From contig CM070502.1 in assembly GCA_036346375.1 (NCBI GenBank), positions 17,956,924 to 18,020,923 of the forward strand: a DNA stretch of 64,000 nucleotides. The letters run 5' to 3'. Position numbers and translations under genes: made by a program. The DNA comes from Guadua angustifolia. Taxonomy: Eukaryota; Streptophyta; Magnoliopsida; Poales; Poaceae. Shown piece after piece: positions 22,578-32,732 of the stretch; within the stretch, counting starts at the first letter, position 1; every line of letters starts with the position of its first letter. The notes beneath the pieces are model-generated. The model saw nothing but the letters and a program-made list of their open reading frames with translations. It made no database searches and was not told the DNA's origin.

Positions 22578-25500
22578 AAGGGGTCTTCTGGAATAGCAGA
22601 GGTCTTGGAGACTTGGCTAAACATAGTTATTTGGCTGATTTGGTAAAAGAAGAGCAAATTGATTTCATTGCTCTCATGGAAACGGGTCAGGATCAGTTCC
22701 CTGATATGACCTTGAGGAAATTATGTGGTGGTCGGGATTATCTATGGCATTGTATGGCACCTCATGGAAGGTCAGGTGGTATACTTCTAGGTGTTGATTT
22801 GACTGTTTATGATATTGGAGCCATTGTGGAGGGAGACTTTTATGTGAAGTTCACTCTCCGCAATAAAAATGATGATTTTAAGTGGGTCTTGTATGCGGTT
22901 TATGGTCCCAAGACAACAACACCACAAAGAAGCTTTTCTAATGAGATGGCTAACACTGTAGTAAAGAATCATTACCATATATTATTGGTGGTGATTTAAC
23001 ATTATGCGAGGCCTCGAGGACAAAAATAAAGGTAACTTTATGATCAAGTGGCGAATTATTTAATATGGTTATTCAATCTCGGACCTTAAAGAGATTGAAA
23101 TGTCTGGTTATCATTACACTTGGGCTAGTAGTGGAGATGATCCCACTTTAGAGAAGCTAGATAGGGTTTTAGTTAGCACTGAGTGGGAACAAAAATTTCC
23201 TTTTACGACGGTGGAGGCTAGAGATAGGAGTCAATCGGATCATACACCGTTGCTTTTGAATACCGGTGCGTCTTCGCATAGGAACTACCAGTCTCTTTTC
23301 AAATTTGAACGGGGTTGGTTATTAAGAGATGGCTTTTATGATTTGGTTGCTAATGTATGGCAATCGGAAGGCCGGGGTCAGACTGCAATGGAAAAATGGC
23401 AGAATAAAATACGAACCCTAAGGCAATATCTAAGAGGATGGGCCAAACATGCTGCTGGTCATAATAGAAAAGAGAAAAAGAAACTTATCAATATGATTGA
23501 TTATATTGATAAAAAGGCAGAAATAAATGCGCTGTCAAATCAGGATATTAATATGAAACGTTATCTCAAGGAACGTTTACATCATTTGTTGAGGGAAGAG
23601 GAATTAAAGTGGTATGAAAGGGCCAAAATTAAAAACCTATTGGAAGGGGATAATAATACCCAATTTTTCCACTTGGTTGCTAATGGTAAACATAGAAAGC
23701 AACGAATTTTCAAATTAGAGCAGGAAGATGGAGTAATAGTGGGTGAGGTCCAATTGAAAACTTATATTACAAACTATTACAAAGGGCTTTTTGGTCCGCC
23801 AGAAGATAATCATTTTCGTCTGGTGGAGGACCAGATAGTCGACATCCCTCAAGTGACAGTGGAGGAGAATAGAATTCTTACCTCTCCTTTTACAGTAGAG
23901 GAAGTTAAGGAAGTTGTTTTCCAAATGGAACATAATAAGTCCCCCGGTCCCGATGGATTTCCTGCTGAGTTTTATTAAGTTTTTTGGGAAATAATAAAAG
24001 GGGACATGATGGCTCTTTTCAATGAATTTTACGAAGATCGTTTACCATTATTCAGTCTCAATTTTGGTATTATTACTCTTCTTCCAAAAGTTAAGGAGGC
24101 TACCAAAATCCAGCAATATAGACCTAATTGTCTACTTAATGTTAGTTTTAAAATTTTTACCAAGGTTGGAACTAATAGACTCTGTGGAGTTGCTGGAAAG
24201 GTGGTAAGACCGTCCCAAACAGCTTTTATGCCGGGTCGAAATATAATGGAGGGAGTAGTCATTTTACATGAGACTATTCATGAATTACACGTTAAGAAAC
24301 TTAATGGTGTAATTTTCAAAATTGATTTTGAAAAGGCTTATGATAAGGTTAACTGGTCTTTTCTTCAACAAACATTACGTATGAAAGGTTTCTGTCCGAA
24401 GTGGTGCAAATGGATTGAAACTTTTGTTTCTGGTGGTAGTGTGGGTATCAAAGTGAACGATGATATTGGGCACTACTTTCGCATTTAAAAAGGGCTTGAC
24501 AAGGTGATCCTATGTCACCTATTCTTTTTAACATTGTCGCAGACATGCTTGCTATTTTGATAAAGAGAGCAAAAGAAGATGGCCGATAAAGGGTCATCCC
24601 CATCTTGTGGATGAGGGTTTGTCTATTTTGCAATATGCGCATTTATACCATTTTGTTTATGGATCATGATTTGGAACAAGCAAAAATATGAAGTTATTGC
24701 TTTGTGTATTTAAACAATTATCTCGGTCTAAAGATAAACTTTCATAAAAGTGAAATTTTTGTTTTGGGGATGCCAAACGATTTGAGGATGATTATACTTG
24801 AGTTATTTGGTTGTGAAGTTGGTGCATTTCCTTTTAGATATTTAGGGATACCAATGCATCACCGTAAACTCCGTAATATAGATTGGAGTGCAGTTGAAGA
24901 TCGCTTTAAGCGGAAATTAAGTACTTGGAAGGCTAAGCTTTTGTCCTCTGGGGGACGATTGGTCTTATTAAATTCAGTACTTAGTAGTTTACCAATGTTT
25001 ATGATGTCCTTTTTTCTGATTCCAAAGGAAATTTTAAAAAAACTAGACTATTATCGATCAAGATTTTTTTGGCAAGGAAATAATACTACACAAAAATATC
25101 ATCTTGCTAAATGGGACATCCTTTGCCGTCCTAAAGATCAAGGTGGACTTGGTATTACAAATCTCCTAATCAAGAATAGATGTTTTCTGAGTAAGTGGCT
25201 ATTTAAACTGCTTAATGAAGATGGGACTTGGCAGTCATTGCTTACGAATAAGTATCTGAAATCAAAGACCTTGTCACAGGTTCAAATTAAACCTAGTGAC
25301 TCACATTTTTGGAAAGGTCTTCTAAAGGTCAAGGATCAGTTTCTTAGTTGTGGGACTTTCAACATTAAAGATGGTTCACAAACTAGATTTTGGGAAGATG
25401 TTTGGGTAGATAGGAGACCCCTTAAGGAGCAATTCCCTGATCTCTATAATATTGCTCTTACTAAGCACATTACTGTGGCAAATGCTCTGAGTCAGGTGCC

Positions 25501-26232
25501 ATTAAATATTCGTTTTCGTAGAGCGTTAGTGGGTGACAAATTAAATAATTGGCATAACCTAGTAGCTAAAATAGCTCATGTCCAGTTATCAAGAGAGAAG
25601 GACATTTTTCTTTGGAATTTACATACTCATGGACAATTCTCGGTACGTTCTATGTATCAATATCAGATGAACCAGGGAACTTCGTTTTCCCATAAATTCA
25701 TTTGGAATTTGAAGATTCCTCTCAAAATTAAAATTTTCCTTTAGTATCTTCAGCGCGGAGTTATTTTGACAAAAGATAACTTGGTTAAGCGAAATTGGGT
25801 GGGAAATCAAAAGTGTTGTTTTTGTGATTACAATGAAATGATTCAGCACCTTTTCTTTGATTGTCAGTATGTTAGACCTATTTGGAGAATAATTCAGATA
25901 GCTATTGGGTTGAATCTACTGCTTCTATAACTCATATGCTAGGGGACTGCTCGATTAGTGCAGAGAAAAAACGAAACATCGATCTTGATGGGTGTGGCTG
26001 CTATTTGTTGGGCCATTTGGTGTTGTCGTAATGATACTATGTTTCAAAATAAACGATATGCTTCTTTTATGCGAGTTGTTTTCGGGGAACCTATTGGATG
26101 CGATTCAGGCGTTGTTGCAACGTGAGGAAGTAAGGAGAACATTCGCTCACTGTATGCACACGATTGGAGGTTGTTGCAATGGAGCTTTTTGCCAGAACGG
26201 ATGGACTATTTACAATAGACTTTGCTATCCTT
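22574..26232 (+). pseudogene. LINE ORF2 (endonuclease and reverse transcriptase), disrupted
   Basis: ORF2 nicks the target and reverse-transcribes the element RNA. The endonuclease starts MKGVFWNSRGLGD with ALMETG (22574-22990) and ends LDRVLV and SDHTPLLL (23100-23280). The RT core includes SPGPDGFPAEFY, MPGRNIMEG and FKIDFEKAYDKVNWSFLQQT. A C-terminal zf-RVT block follows near 25790-25890 (CCFCDYNEMIQHLFFDC). Lesions seen: a one-base loss in GGDFN (about 22996), a stop at 23976, a two-base loss in the GLRQGDP block (about 24495), replacement of the YADD catalytic motif by an out-of-frame sequence (about 24633-24652), and a stop in place of Trp at 25742. The protein cannot be active. Confidence 0.9.
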
Positions 26233-26362
26233 AAATTTTATGTTGTTTCGACATTCATGTAATTTTGCATCCCGTTCAAGTTAGCTAGATAGCTGAACAA
26301 TATGTAATAAAACCGGGCTGTGTGCTTCTGCAGAGGCCGGAGTTAATTCCATTATCTAAAAA

Positions 26363-26378
26363 AATATAATAATTTTCT
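26363..26378. repeat. LINE target-site duplication, right copy
   Basis: AATATAATAATTTTCT directly after the A-rich tail; a perfect copy of 18828-18843. Confidence 0.93.
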
Positions 26379-26784
26379 AACAGCAGGGCTTTCCCCTGCT
26401 GTATTTTCTTCAAAAAAATATGGAAATCTATCTTTGAGAACGCCATCAAAGAATTTATTTCTTGTCAACACTTCTCCACATTCAAATAGAAATGGATGTT
26501 TTTTAGTGTTCAACAAAATATGTAAAACAACCCCTTTGATTTTCCATCCCATATCCAAAGACTGTCGTCAGAAACATGCAACTAAAAATAACCAGTTTTT
26601 CTCTTTCGGATAATAATAAGGCACGACTTAGTAGCAAGCCAATTCAAAATTGTGGTTATTCGCTGATGGACCTATTAGTGCCTTTAGAACAAATTCAATA
26701 ATTACAAACAAGTAGTAATACAGAGCAGACGTACTCCAGTACATTTCCACGTACCAGGCACATCAATGGCAGCCGCCTGAGGGC
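26379..26784. other. Unassigned spacer between LINE and MULE
   Basis: AT-rich, no convincing frame, no repeat partner in the window. The inverted AGCAGGG..CCCTGCT at about 26382-26400 is a short hairpin. Confidence 0.5.
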
Positions 26785-26793
26785 ATATACAAT
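26785..26793. repeat. MULE target-site duplication, left copy
   Basis: ATATACAAT, repeated at 45554-45562. Nine bases is the standard length for Mutator-type insertion. One flanking base on the left (C) also matches, so the exact phase could shift by one. Confidence 0.85.
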
Positions 26794-26929
26794 GAATTTT
26801 TTTAAAATAATACATTTTTTATTCAAAATTTCAAAAATATACCACCAAAAAAATTACAGAAATATACCCCTGTCGCTCGTTGGTTGGGCGACAGGGGCCT
26901 AAATACCAAAATAAATGGGCGACAGGAGG
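26794..26929 (+). repeat. MULE left terminal inverted repeat
   Basis: Begins GAATTTTTTTAAAATAATAC and continues TTCAAAATTTCAAAAATATA then CCACCAAAAAAATTAC. The reverse complement of 45431-45553 follows the same sequence with small indels, through a shared TTGGTTGGGCG and GGCCTAAAT..AAAATAA. Confidence 0.88.
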
Positions 26930-27047
26930 CCACGTCACCCCCCAGCCTCCTGTCGCCCGATCAAATGGTGACAGGAAACAAATCGATGAATAGTTGGGCG
27001 ACGAGTGACACCTGTCGCCCAACCACGTAAGCAACAGAACTCTTCCC

Positions 27048-27057
27048 TCTATTTAAG
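27048..27057 (+). promoter_or_regulatory. Candidate TATA box for the GRF-type gene
   Basis: CTATTTAAGG lies 16-25 bases before the ATG at 27073. Placement just inside the terminal repeat is typical for MULE genes. The short distance to the ATG leaves little room for a leader, so an alternative start is possible. Confidence 0.4.
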
Positions 27058-27072
27058 GAGTCGTCCGGTACT

Positions 27073-27736
27073 ATGTTCAATCATCCAGCCAAAGAAGAGA
27101 AGAAAGGGAGAGAAGAAGGAAGAAAAGAAGAGAGAAATGAAGAAGAAAAGGAAAAAATACCGAAGCGTGCAAGTGGAAAGGGAAAGGGGAAAGCTAAAGA
27201 AGAGGGAGGTGCTTCGGAGTGGCCACGCAACATCGCGTATCAGGACCCCTTCGTACCTTTCGGAGTTGTCCCACCGATGTGCCTGTGTGGAGATGCTTGC
27301 AGGCTTGTCTATTCTTGGGAACTTCCAACTTGGAAGAGAAGGTATTGGATGTGCCGCAACTACGAATTCGACCCGCCGGAGAAGAGCCCGAAGAATCGTT
27401 AACTGGTAACAACCATACGTGTTTCGTAATATTTGTAAATGAAACATTGCTAATTTATGTTTCATGCAGTCGCCTCCGCCACTGTGTGAATTTGAGCAAT
27501 GGTATGACATGGAGATCAACCCTGAGGACCAAAGGCTCCTACATGAAGCCAATCGGCGAGAGGAGTCCAGGTGGCGGCTTGAAGTGCAGCGTGATGTCGC
27601 ACGTGAGGAGGCACGTCGAAAGGAAGCGGTGGAGAAGGAGGCCGAGAGAGAGAGGAAACGAAAGAGGGCACGTCGTGCCAGAGAAGCCCCACCAGAGGCA
27701 TGGGCGAAAGGGAAGTGGCCTCGATCCACTCAGTAG
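27073..27736 (+). pseudogene. GRF-type zinc-finger protein gene, two exons, one nonsense codon
   Basis: Exon 1 (27073-27405) has a Lys/Glu-rich start, then PPMCLCGDACRLVYSWELPT and RRYWMCRNYEFDPP, the CxCG..C pattern of GRF-type zinc fingers, which bind nucleic acid. An intron 27406-27469 (GT..CAG) leads to exon 2 (27470-27736), SPPPLCEFEQWYDMEI followed by a strongly charged helical coiled-coil-like tail rich in Glu/Arg, ending at TAG 27734-27736. The two exons join exactly in phase, but codon 27400-27402 is TAA, two codons before the splice site. So a single nonsense codon interrupts an otherwise clean gene. The GRF plus 'PPPLC.F..W' arrangement is seen in small grass proteins associated with transposons; its role is not known to me. 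Confidence 0.65.
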
Positions 27737-27978
27737 ACATGAAGTTGTAACGATTAATTTCGTTATTCGTGATGCGCATCCTAGTATTATGTTGTAATAA
27801 AGAGTGTGGTTTACCTTATTTTCCGTAGTAATAGATGATTTTGCAAAATCGTGGCCACTTAGGGTTTTCAGTAGCCTCATGGCCCACCGGATCGGGGCGT
27901 AAAATACGGAAAAATCATGAGCGACCTACGCAACGCGGGCTACCACTCATCTATGGGTGAGCTAGTCGGACGTTAGTG

Positions 27979-28047
27979 AGGTCATTTCAGTCTGAAACGT
28001 GGGGTGCAGCGTGCTGTCATTTTATTCTGAAAAGTGGGGTGCAGCGT
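27979..28047. repeat. Minisatellite, left part (about 35-bp unit)
   Basis: Two units of GTCATTT.AGTCTGAAA.GTGGGGTGCAGCGTGCT-type sequence (shown in parts: GTCATTTCAGTCTGAAA and GGGGTGCAGCGT). The array continues at 39029 on the far side of the nested retrotransposon. Confidence 0.75.
28043..28047. repeat. TSD of nested Tat-type element, left
   Basis: AGCGT, repeated at 39029-39033 immediately after the right LTR. Confidence 0.85.
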
Positions 28048-28708
28048 TGTCGGCGATCGGGATCGCCAACCGCAGAAAATGAGGTAGGGGTTAATGAGAA
28101 ACGGGACCACAACTGCGCTTTGCTCGAACAGGGGAATGAGGTCGAGGAGGTCTATGGTCGGAGCAAGGAGACAACGGACGAGACAGAGATTTATCCTGGT
28201 TCGAGCCCCTGAGAAGGTAACAGCTCTACTCCAGTCGCCTTGTGGCGGTGTTTCTTGCCTTTTGTGGATACAAAGGAGGATTACAGCTCAATCTTGACGA
28301 TGCTAAGTCTAGACTTGAACCCCAGTGTCTGTGTGTTGGGTTGGCTCCTCAGTGTTTACAAAGCTTCAGTTTTATACCCATTCTTCTTGCAACGTTCGGG
28401 AGTAACCCTCGGATCGTGGCCTTTATGCATATTGATTACCGGTGGTAACCGCCCGATCCTTGCCACAAGACGCCAAGCATTACTCCATGATCCCACGTTT
28501 CAGAATCAAAGTGATAACGTGTCGGGATCCAAGGGACCGCTACCGACCTTGAATCATCCCGAACAGCAGGTCGTGAGGGCCACGAGCTCGGTGATACTGT
28601 GCCCCAGCTCGAGTGGCCTCGGGCTTGATCTGAGTCTTTGGTCGAGGACCCACGGGCTAGAGGGTCAAGTTGATCAGGCCGACCAACCAAGGGTTGCCCG
28701 CCTCGGCA
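28048..28708 (-). repeat. Tat element 3' LTR
   Basis: A direct repeat of 38373-39028. The first 400 bases are almost identical to the other copy; the last 250 differ by several indels. It ends about 28708 at GCCTCGGCA, where the other copy has CTACCCGACA. Confidence 0.85.
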
Positions 28709-29116
28709 GCCAGCCCCGAGGCTCAAGGTCGTAAAGTAGCACCTGAATGGCCTCGAGCCTCACCCAACAGGTCGTTGGCGGCAACCCTTGTAAGGTCTTG
28801 GAACCTTGCTCGAGGTCGGGCGGAGATCGCAAAGTGAACCCCAGGCGAGACACCTGGCGACCTTTGATTTTTCCGAGATGATACGGATGCCAACAGCCGG
28901 CGGACACCTGCAATGCTTCGAGTCCGCCGCTCAGGTCTTAATTGATCCCGTCTAATCATGCCCGACGCGTCTTTTGAGGCGCCGTAGGAGGTTAAATCCT
29001 AAGAGCGCCGTGGAAGACCCCGAGCTTTGGATAATCAGCCTGAAAGTTTTTGCGCCCTCTCCCCAAGCCTTCTCGCCCGAGCAGACCGCCTTTCCATCTT
29101 CACTCGACGTTTTGCC

Positions 29117-32100
29117 ATGGCCAAGCTGGGGAAAAGCACCTTATCGGTCACGAGGATGAAGGAGCTCGAGGCCCTGGGGTTGTTGGATCAGGTGACCTGG
29201 CGGTTGCCCGGTGGCGAGACCGAACCTCATCCCCGAGATGACGAGATCGCTCAGATCGGCAAGCATTCCCTCTTCGGCTGCGGACCGGAGAGCGAATTCT
29301 TGGCCGACATCCTCGGCAGCTTGCGGATCGAAGTGATCAACCGGTACCCAACTCCGTCCTCACCTTAGCCGTCTTCTCCCATCTATGCGAGGGGTTCTCG
29401 GGATTCTTCCCACGCCTCGCTTCTTCTTCCGCCATCTCTCTTCCGCCGCGGAAGGACCCGTGGTCGGGTGCCTCTACTTCCCAGCGCCTGGCTCAAGTGG
29501 GTTTCGCCTAAGATCCTCGGCCGGACTCTCTTAGTCCATGGTCGAGCGCTGGTTCTACCTCAAGAAGGGGAGAACGGAGGTCGCGATACGAGGAGCCGCC
29601 ACATTTGGGAAGGTGGAGACCCCAGAGATTGAGGACCTCAACGCCGACGCAGGCCATCGCCGCCATCCACATTTGCGCCACACGCTGCCTTACCGGTCAA
29701 GCGATCGCGAACGACAATCATGAATCGGTGTCTCCCCTACGGAGGAGGTTACATCCGTTCTCCAAGATCAAGGGACGCGACGATTCAACCCGCGAGAGTC
29801 CATCTGTAAGGTCTTCAATCCCAAGATTTTCGCTGACCTCGTACTTCTTCCTCGACCTCATTTGATGGCTCTTGCTCGCGCAAATGCCAAGGAGTCTGGG
29901 TGTCGCGCCAGATGCAGAGATGTTTGGGAAATTGGCGTACGAGTATACTCTTGACGACCCGGTCCCGAAGAGCGTCTTGCGACGAAGGCCCGAGGTAAGT
30001 CTTCCCCAACTTGTAGCTTTATCAAACATTCATATGCCCTTGCCTGACCTGTGTTCGCTTGTAGGATCATCAAGAGCTGTGGGAGACAGCACGGAGACTG
30101 CTCCCCTTGCCCGATGAGGGAAAAAGCAAAAAGGAGAAGAAAAGACCCCCCTCAACCGGAACTGGCCGCCAGGGACGAAGAGGCCTCACATCGAATGGGG
30201 TGACCGCGCCACGGTAAAGACGATCATAGCCAATTTCCCGAGCTCGCGCCCTTGATCCCTCAGGGCCTAACAAAATTTCTTCTTGGCAGCAACAAAGCGC
30301 GGCGGCCGCCGCCAGATCGCCGAGCCCCCCGCCAGGTGGTGCGGACTCATTGCGAGCTTCGCCTCCCCAGACCAGAGGAAGGAAGCGGATTCCTCCTCCG
30401 AGCTCGGGGCAACAGGACCATCGCCGGCCATCGACGAGGCGGAGGCTTCCGACCCAGGTAAGACCTTGGCCTTGCAACCTGCCCCATCCCCGTATTTTTC
30501 TGTCTTAGTGCCTATCCTTGATTGCAGACCTCGAGCGCTCGAGACCTGAGCTTGCCCACGCTTATAATGCCTGTCATTCAGGGCGAGTCCGAGTCCGAGG
30601 AGGGGGCAGACGCCTACATGCCGCCCCTTGCCCGATCTACGGGCAAAGGCGCGCTTGCCGGGCCTCGAGCTGGGTTCCGGCCGGGAGTTCGACCAAGGCC
30701 TTGATAGCCTTGGACGAGGCGGACTCCCACCCGCGATCAGCGAGATTACAAAGACGGCGAGACGGGTACCCTCGCGGTCGCCGATCCTCCCGAGACCGAG
30801 GGAGACATGGGCGTCTGGGCCCCAGTGTCGGCGCGCCCCGATCGTCGAGGCCATGCCACTGAAGCCCCGAGGTTCTCGCTGACCAAGATCGCGCCGATGG
30901 CGAGGTCGTGGTTCCTCGAGCCATGGAGGGCGACCTTGGCAATGGAAACACTCCGACGCCCGACTGCGAACTTCCGGCCCCATGGAACGCGACGCCCACC
31001 CCTGTGGGTTGGGTCTGATGCAGCTTCTTGCAACTCTCCGCCTCGAAGCCGGCGGAACCCCGACTACAGAGGTCGGGCCCGCCAATGCAGCAGACTCTCA
31101 GTCGGGGTCCGACCCGCACCGATGTGGAAGAATCCGGCCGCCGCAAGACGCCATCCGCAGTTCCGGACAAGGTGTGCCGGTAGTGACCGAAGAAGGCTCA
31201 GGTCACAAGGACCTGGGCGAAGGTTTCGAGATCAACACAGCTCGCCTTGACAAGCTGAACGAGGAGTTCTCCAGCGCGCGCATCACCAGCCGACTCCATG
31301 AGGTAGGAACTTTCCTTATCTATCCTGCAATATGTTAAGTTATGTGTCCTTGTCGACTTCTTACAAAATCGCTTTCCTCGTTTTCAAGGCGGTTGGCAGT
31401 GTGACCCGAGGGCTTCAGGGTCTCAACGAGCACGCCGACGTGCTCCGCCAGATCTTGAACGCCGTGGAAGAGAGGGAGACCGAGCACTCCAGCTCTGCTT
31501 AGCGACCATCGAGGTCGGCGCGCAGAAATCGAGCGGCTCAACCGGAGCTCAACGACCTCGTCGCCGCATGGTGGTGGCGCTGAGGTGTCCCATGCCGCCG
31601 AGCTCGAGAGGACCAGATCCTCCGAGCGCGAGCATGGGTTGAAGGCGCAGGAGCACGAGCGCGCTCGAGCGACCAGAGCGATCGAGGCCTTTGATGCGGA
31701 GCGCGCCAAGGTCGAGCCGCTGGAGAAGGCCGCCATGAGCGAAACTCTTCAGACTCGGCGCCGAGACCCTACGCCGCGGAGATCGAGGCCCTCGAGAAGG
31801 TCGCTGAGAACAAGCCGCCATCGCGCCCAGCGCTTCCGACGAAGCGCGCCAAGGTCGTGGTACTCGAGGAAGCCGCCAAGGAGCAAACCATCGCCACGCC
31901 ACCACGCCGCTTGCCGACGAGCGTGCCAAGGTCGAGCGTTGGAGAAAACCATTGCCGAGCTATCATCCTCGACCAAGGCGTCTCCCGAGCTAGAGGCCAA
32001 GGTCACGGGGCTGGAGGAGAAGCTTGGCAGTGCCAGCAGGGCGGCGAAGACCGCCCTGGCCCAACTTAACGATTTAACGTCGCCGAGCCACGGACGCGAA

Positions 32101-32301
32101 CTAACGAGGCCCTTCATGCGGACCAAGTCTCGACGCTGCGGGCGAGTCGCCGAGCTCGAACAAGAGAAGCTTCAGCAGATGGAGGGTCCAGAGTTCGATC
32201 ATCCTTGGCCTGTAAAACATTTAACGTTATTAATGTGTTTGGTTTACCTTTTTGAAATGTGCGCTTCTTGTTCGCGATCAAGATCCATAGGTCGTTTGTA
32301 G
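29117..32301 (+). pseudogene. Antisense gene of the Tat element (putative gypsy-type transposon protein)
   Basis: The start at ATG 29117 gives MAKLGKSTLSVTRMKELEAL then GLLDQVTWRLPGGETEPHPR, the usual N-terminus of the plant 'putative gypsy type transposon' family (Pfam Transposase_28) encoded antisense in Tat elements. Downstream, three GT-AG introns can be read: 29995-30064, 30458-30527 and 31303-31388, each flanked by the same kind of coding sequence. The C-terminal part (about 31590-32170) is a long Glu/Arg/Ala coiled coil (for example ELERTRSSEREHGLKAQEHE). The frame stops at 29366-29368 and shifts repeatedly, so no single product can be made. The function of this protein is unknown to me; it opposes the sense transcript of the retrotransposon. 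Confidence 0.75.
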
Positions 32302-32732
32302 ATATTACGACCTAGCCCAGCCCCCGTTGGGTCCAAGGTCGAGCAACGCCGACCTTGGACACAAGTAGAAGACGAGCAAGTGACCATGACCTGCAGAATC
32401 GGGATAGAATTCTCACGAAAAAGAGATGCACAAGCGAACTCAGTGAGTGAATCACCCACTCCACGACCACGACCATGCACGCACTCAATAGCCAAAGCTG
32501 CGAGACTTGTAGTTCAATCCCGGACGCAGGGGTGAGCTGATTGCGAAGAGTTTCGGCTTACGTTGAGCTTGACCACTGTGGGGGGTGAACGTAAAGCTCG
32601 TGATACCCAGACTAAGGGGCGAATACGAAGGTCGTGCTCGAAGAAAGCTTACAGAGATGCTTATAAAGAAAAAGACATGAATGGTAGGAATCGGAGAATA
32701 TCCTTTTATTGAAATTTTAAAGGTATAGGGAT
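32302..32732. other. Convergent spacer between antisense gene and pol
   Basis: Region between the 3' ends of the two opposing genes. No coding assignment. It is less GC-rich than the genes on either side. Confidence 0.45.

Larger units (their letters stand above)
18844..26362 (+). mobile_element. L1-type LINE retrotransposon, 7.5 kb
   Basis: A non-LTR retrotransposon bounded by a 16-bp perfect TSD. It has two ORFs in plant L1 order: ORF1 with a CCHC-type knuckle and DUF4283-like region, and ORF2 with endonuclease, reverse transcriptase and a C-terminal zinc-finger domain. It ends in a short A-rich tail (CTAAAAAAA). The first 118 bases are GC-rich, and the long 5' portion indicates it is not 5' truncated. 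ORF2 carries many disabling lesions, so this copy cannot mobilise itself. Confidence 0.92.
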
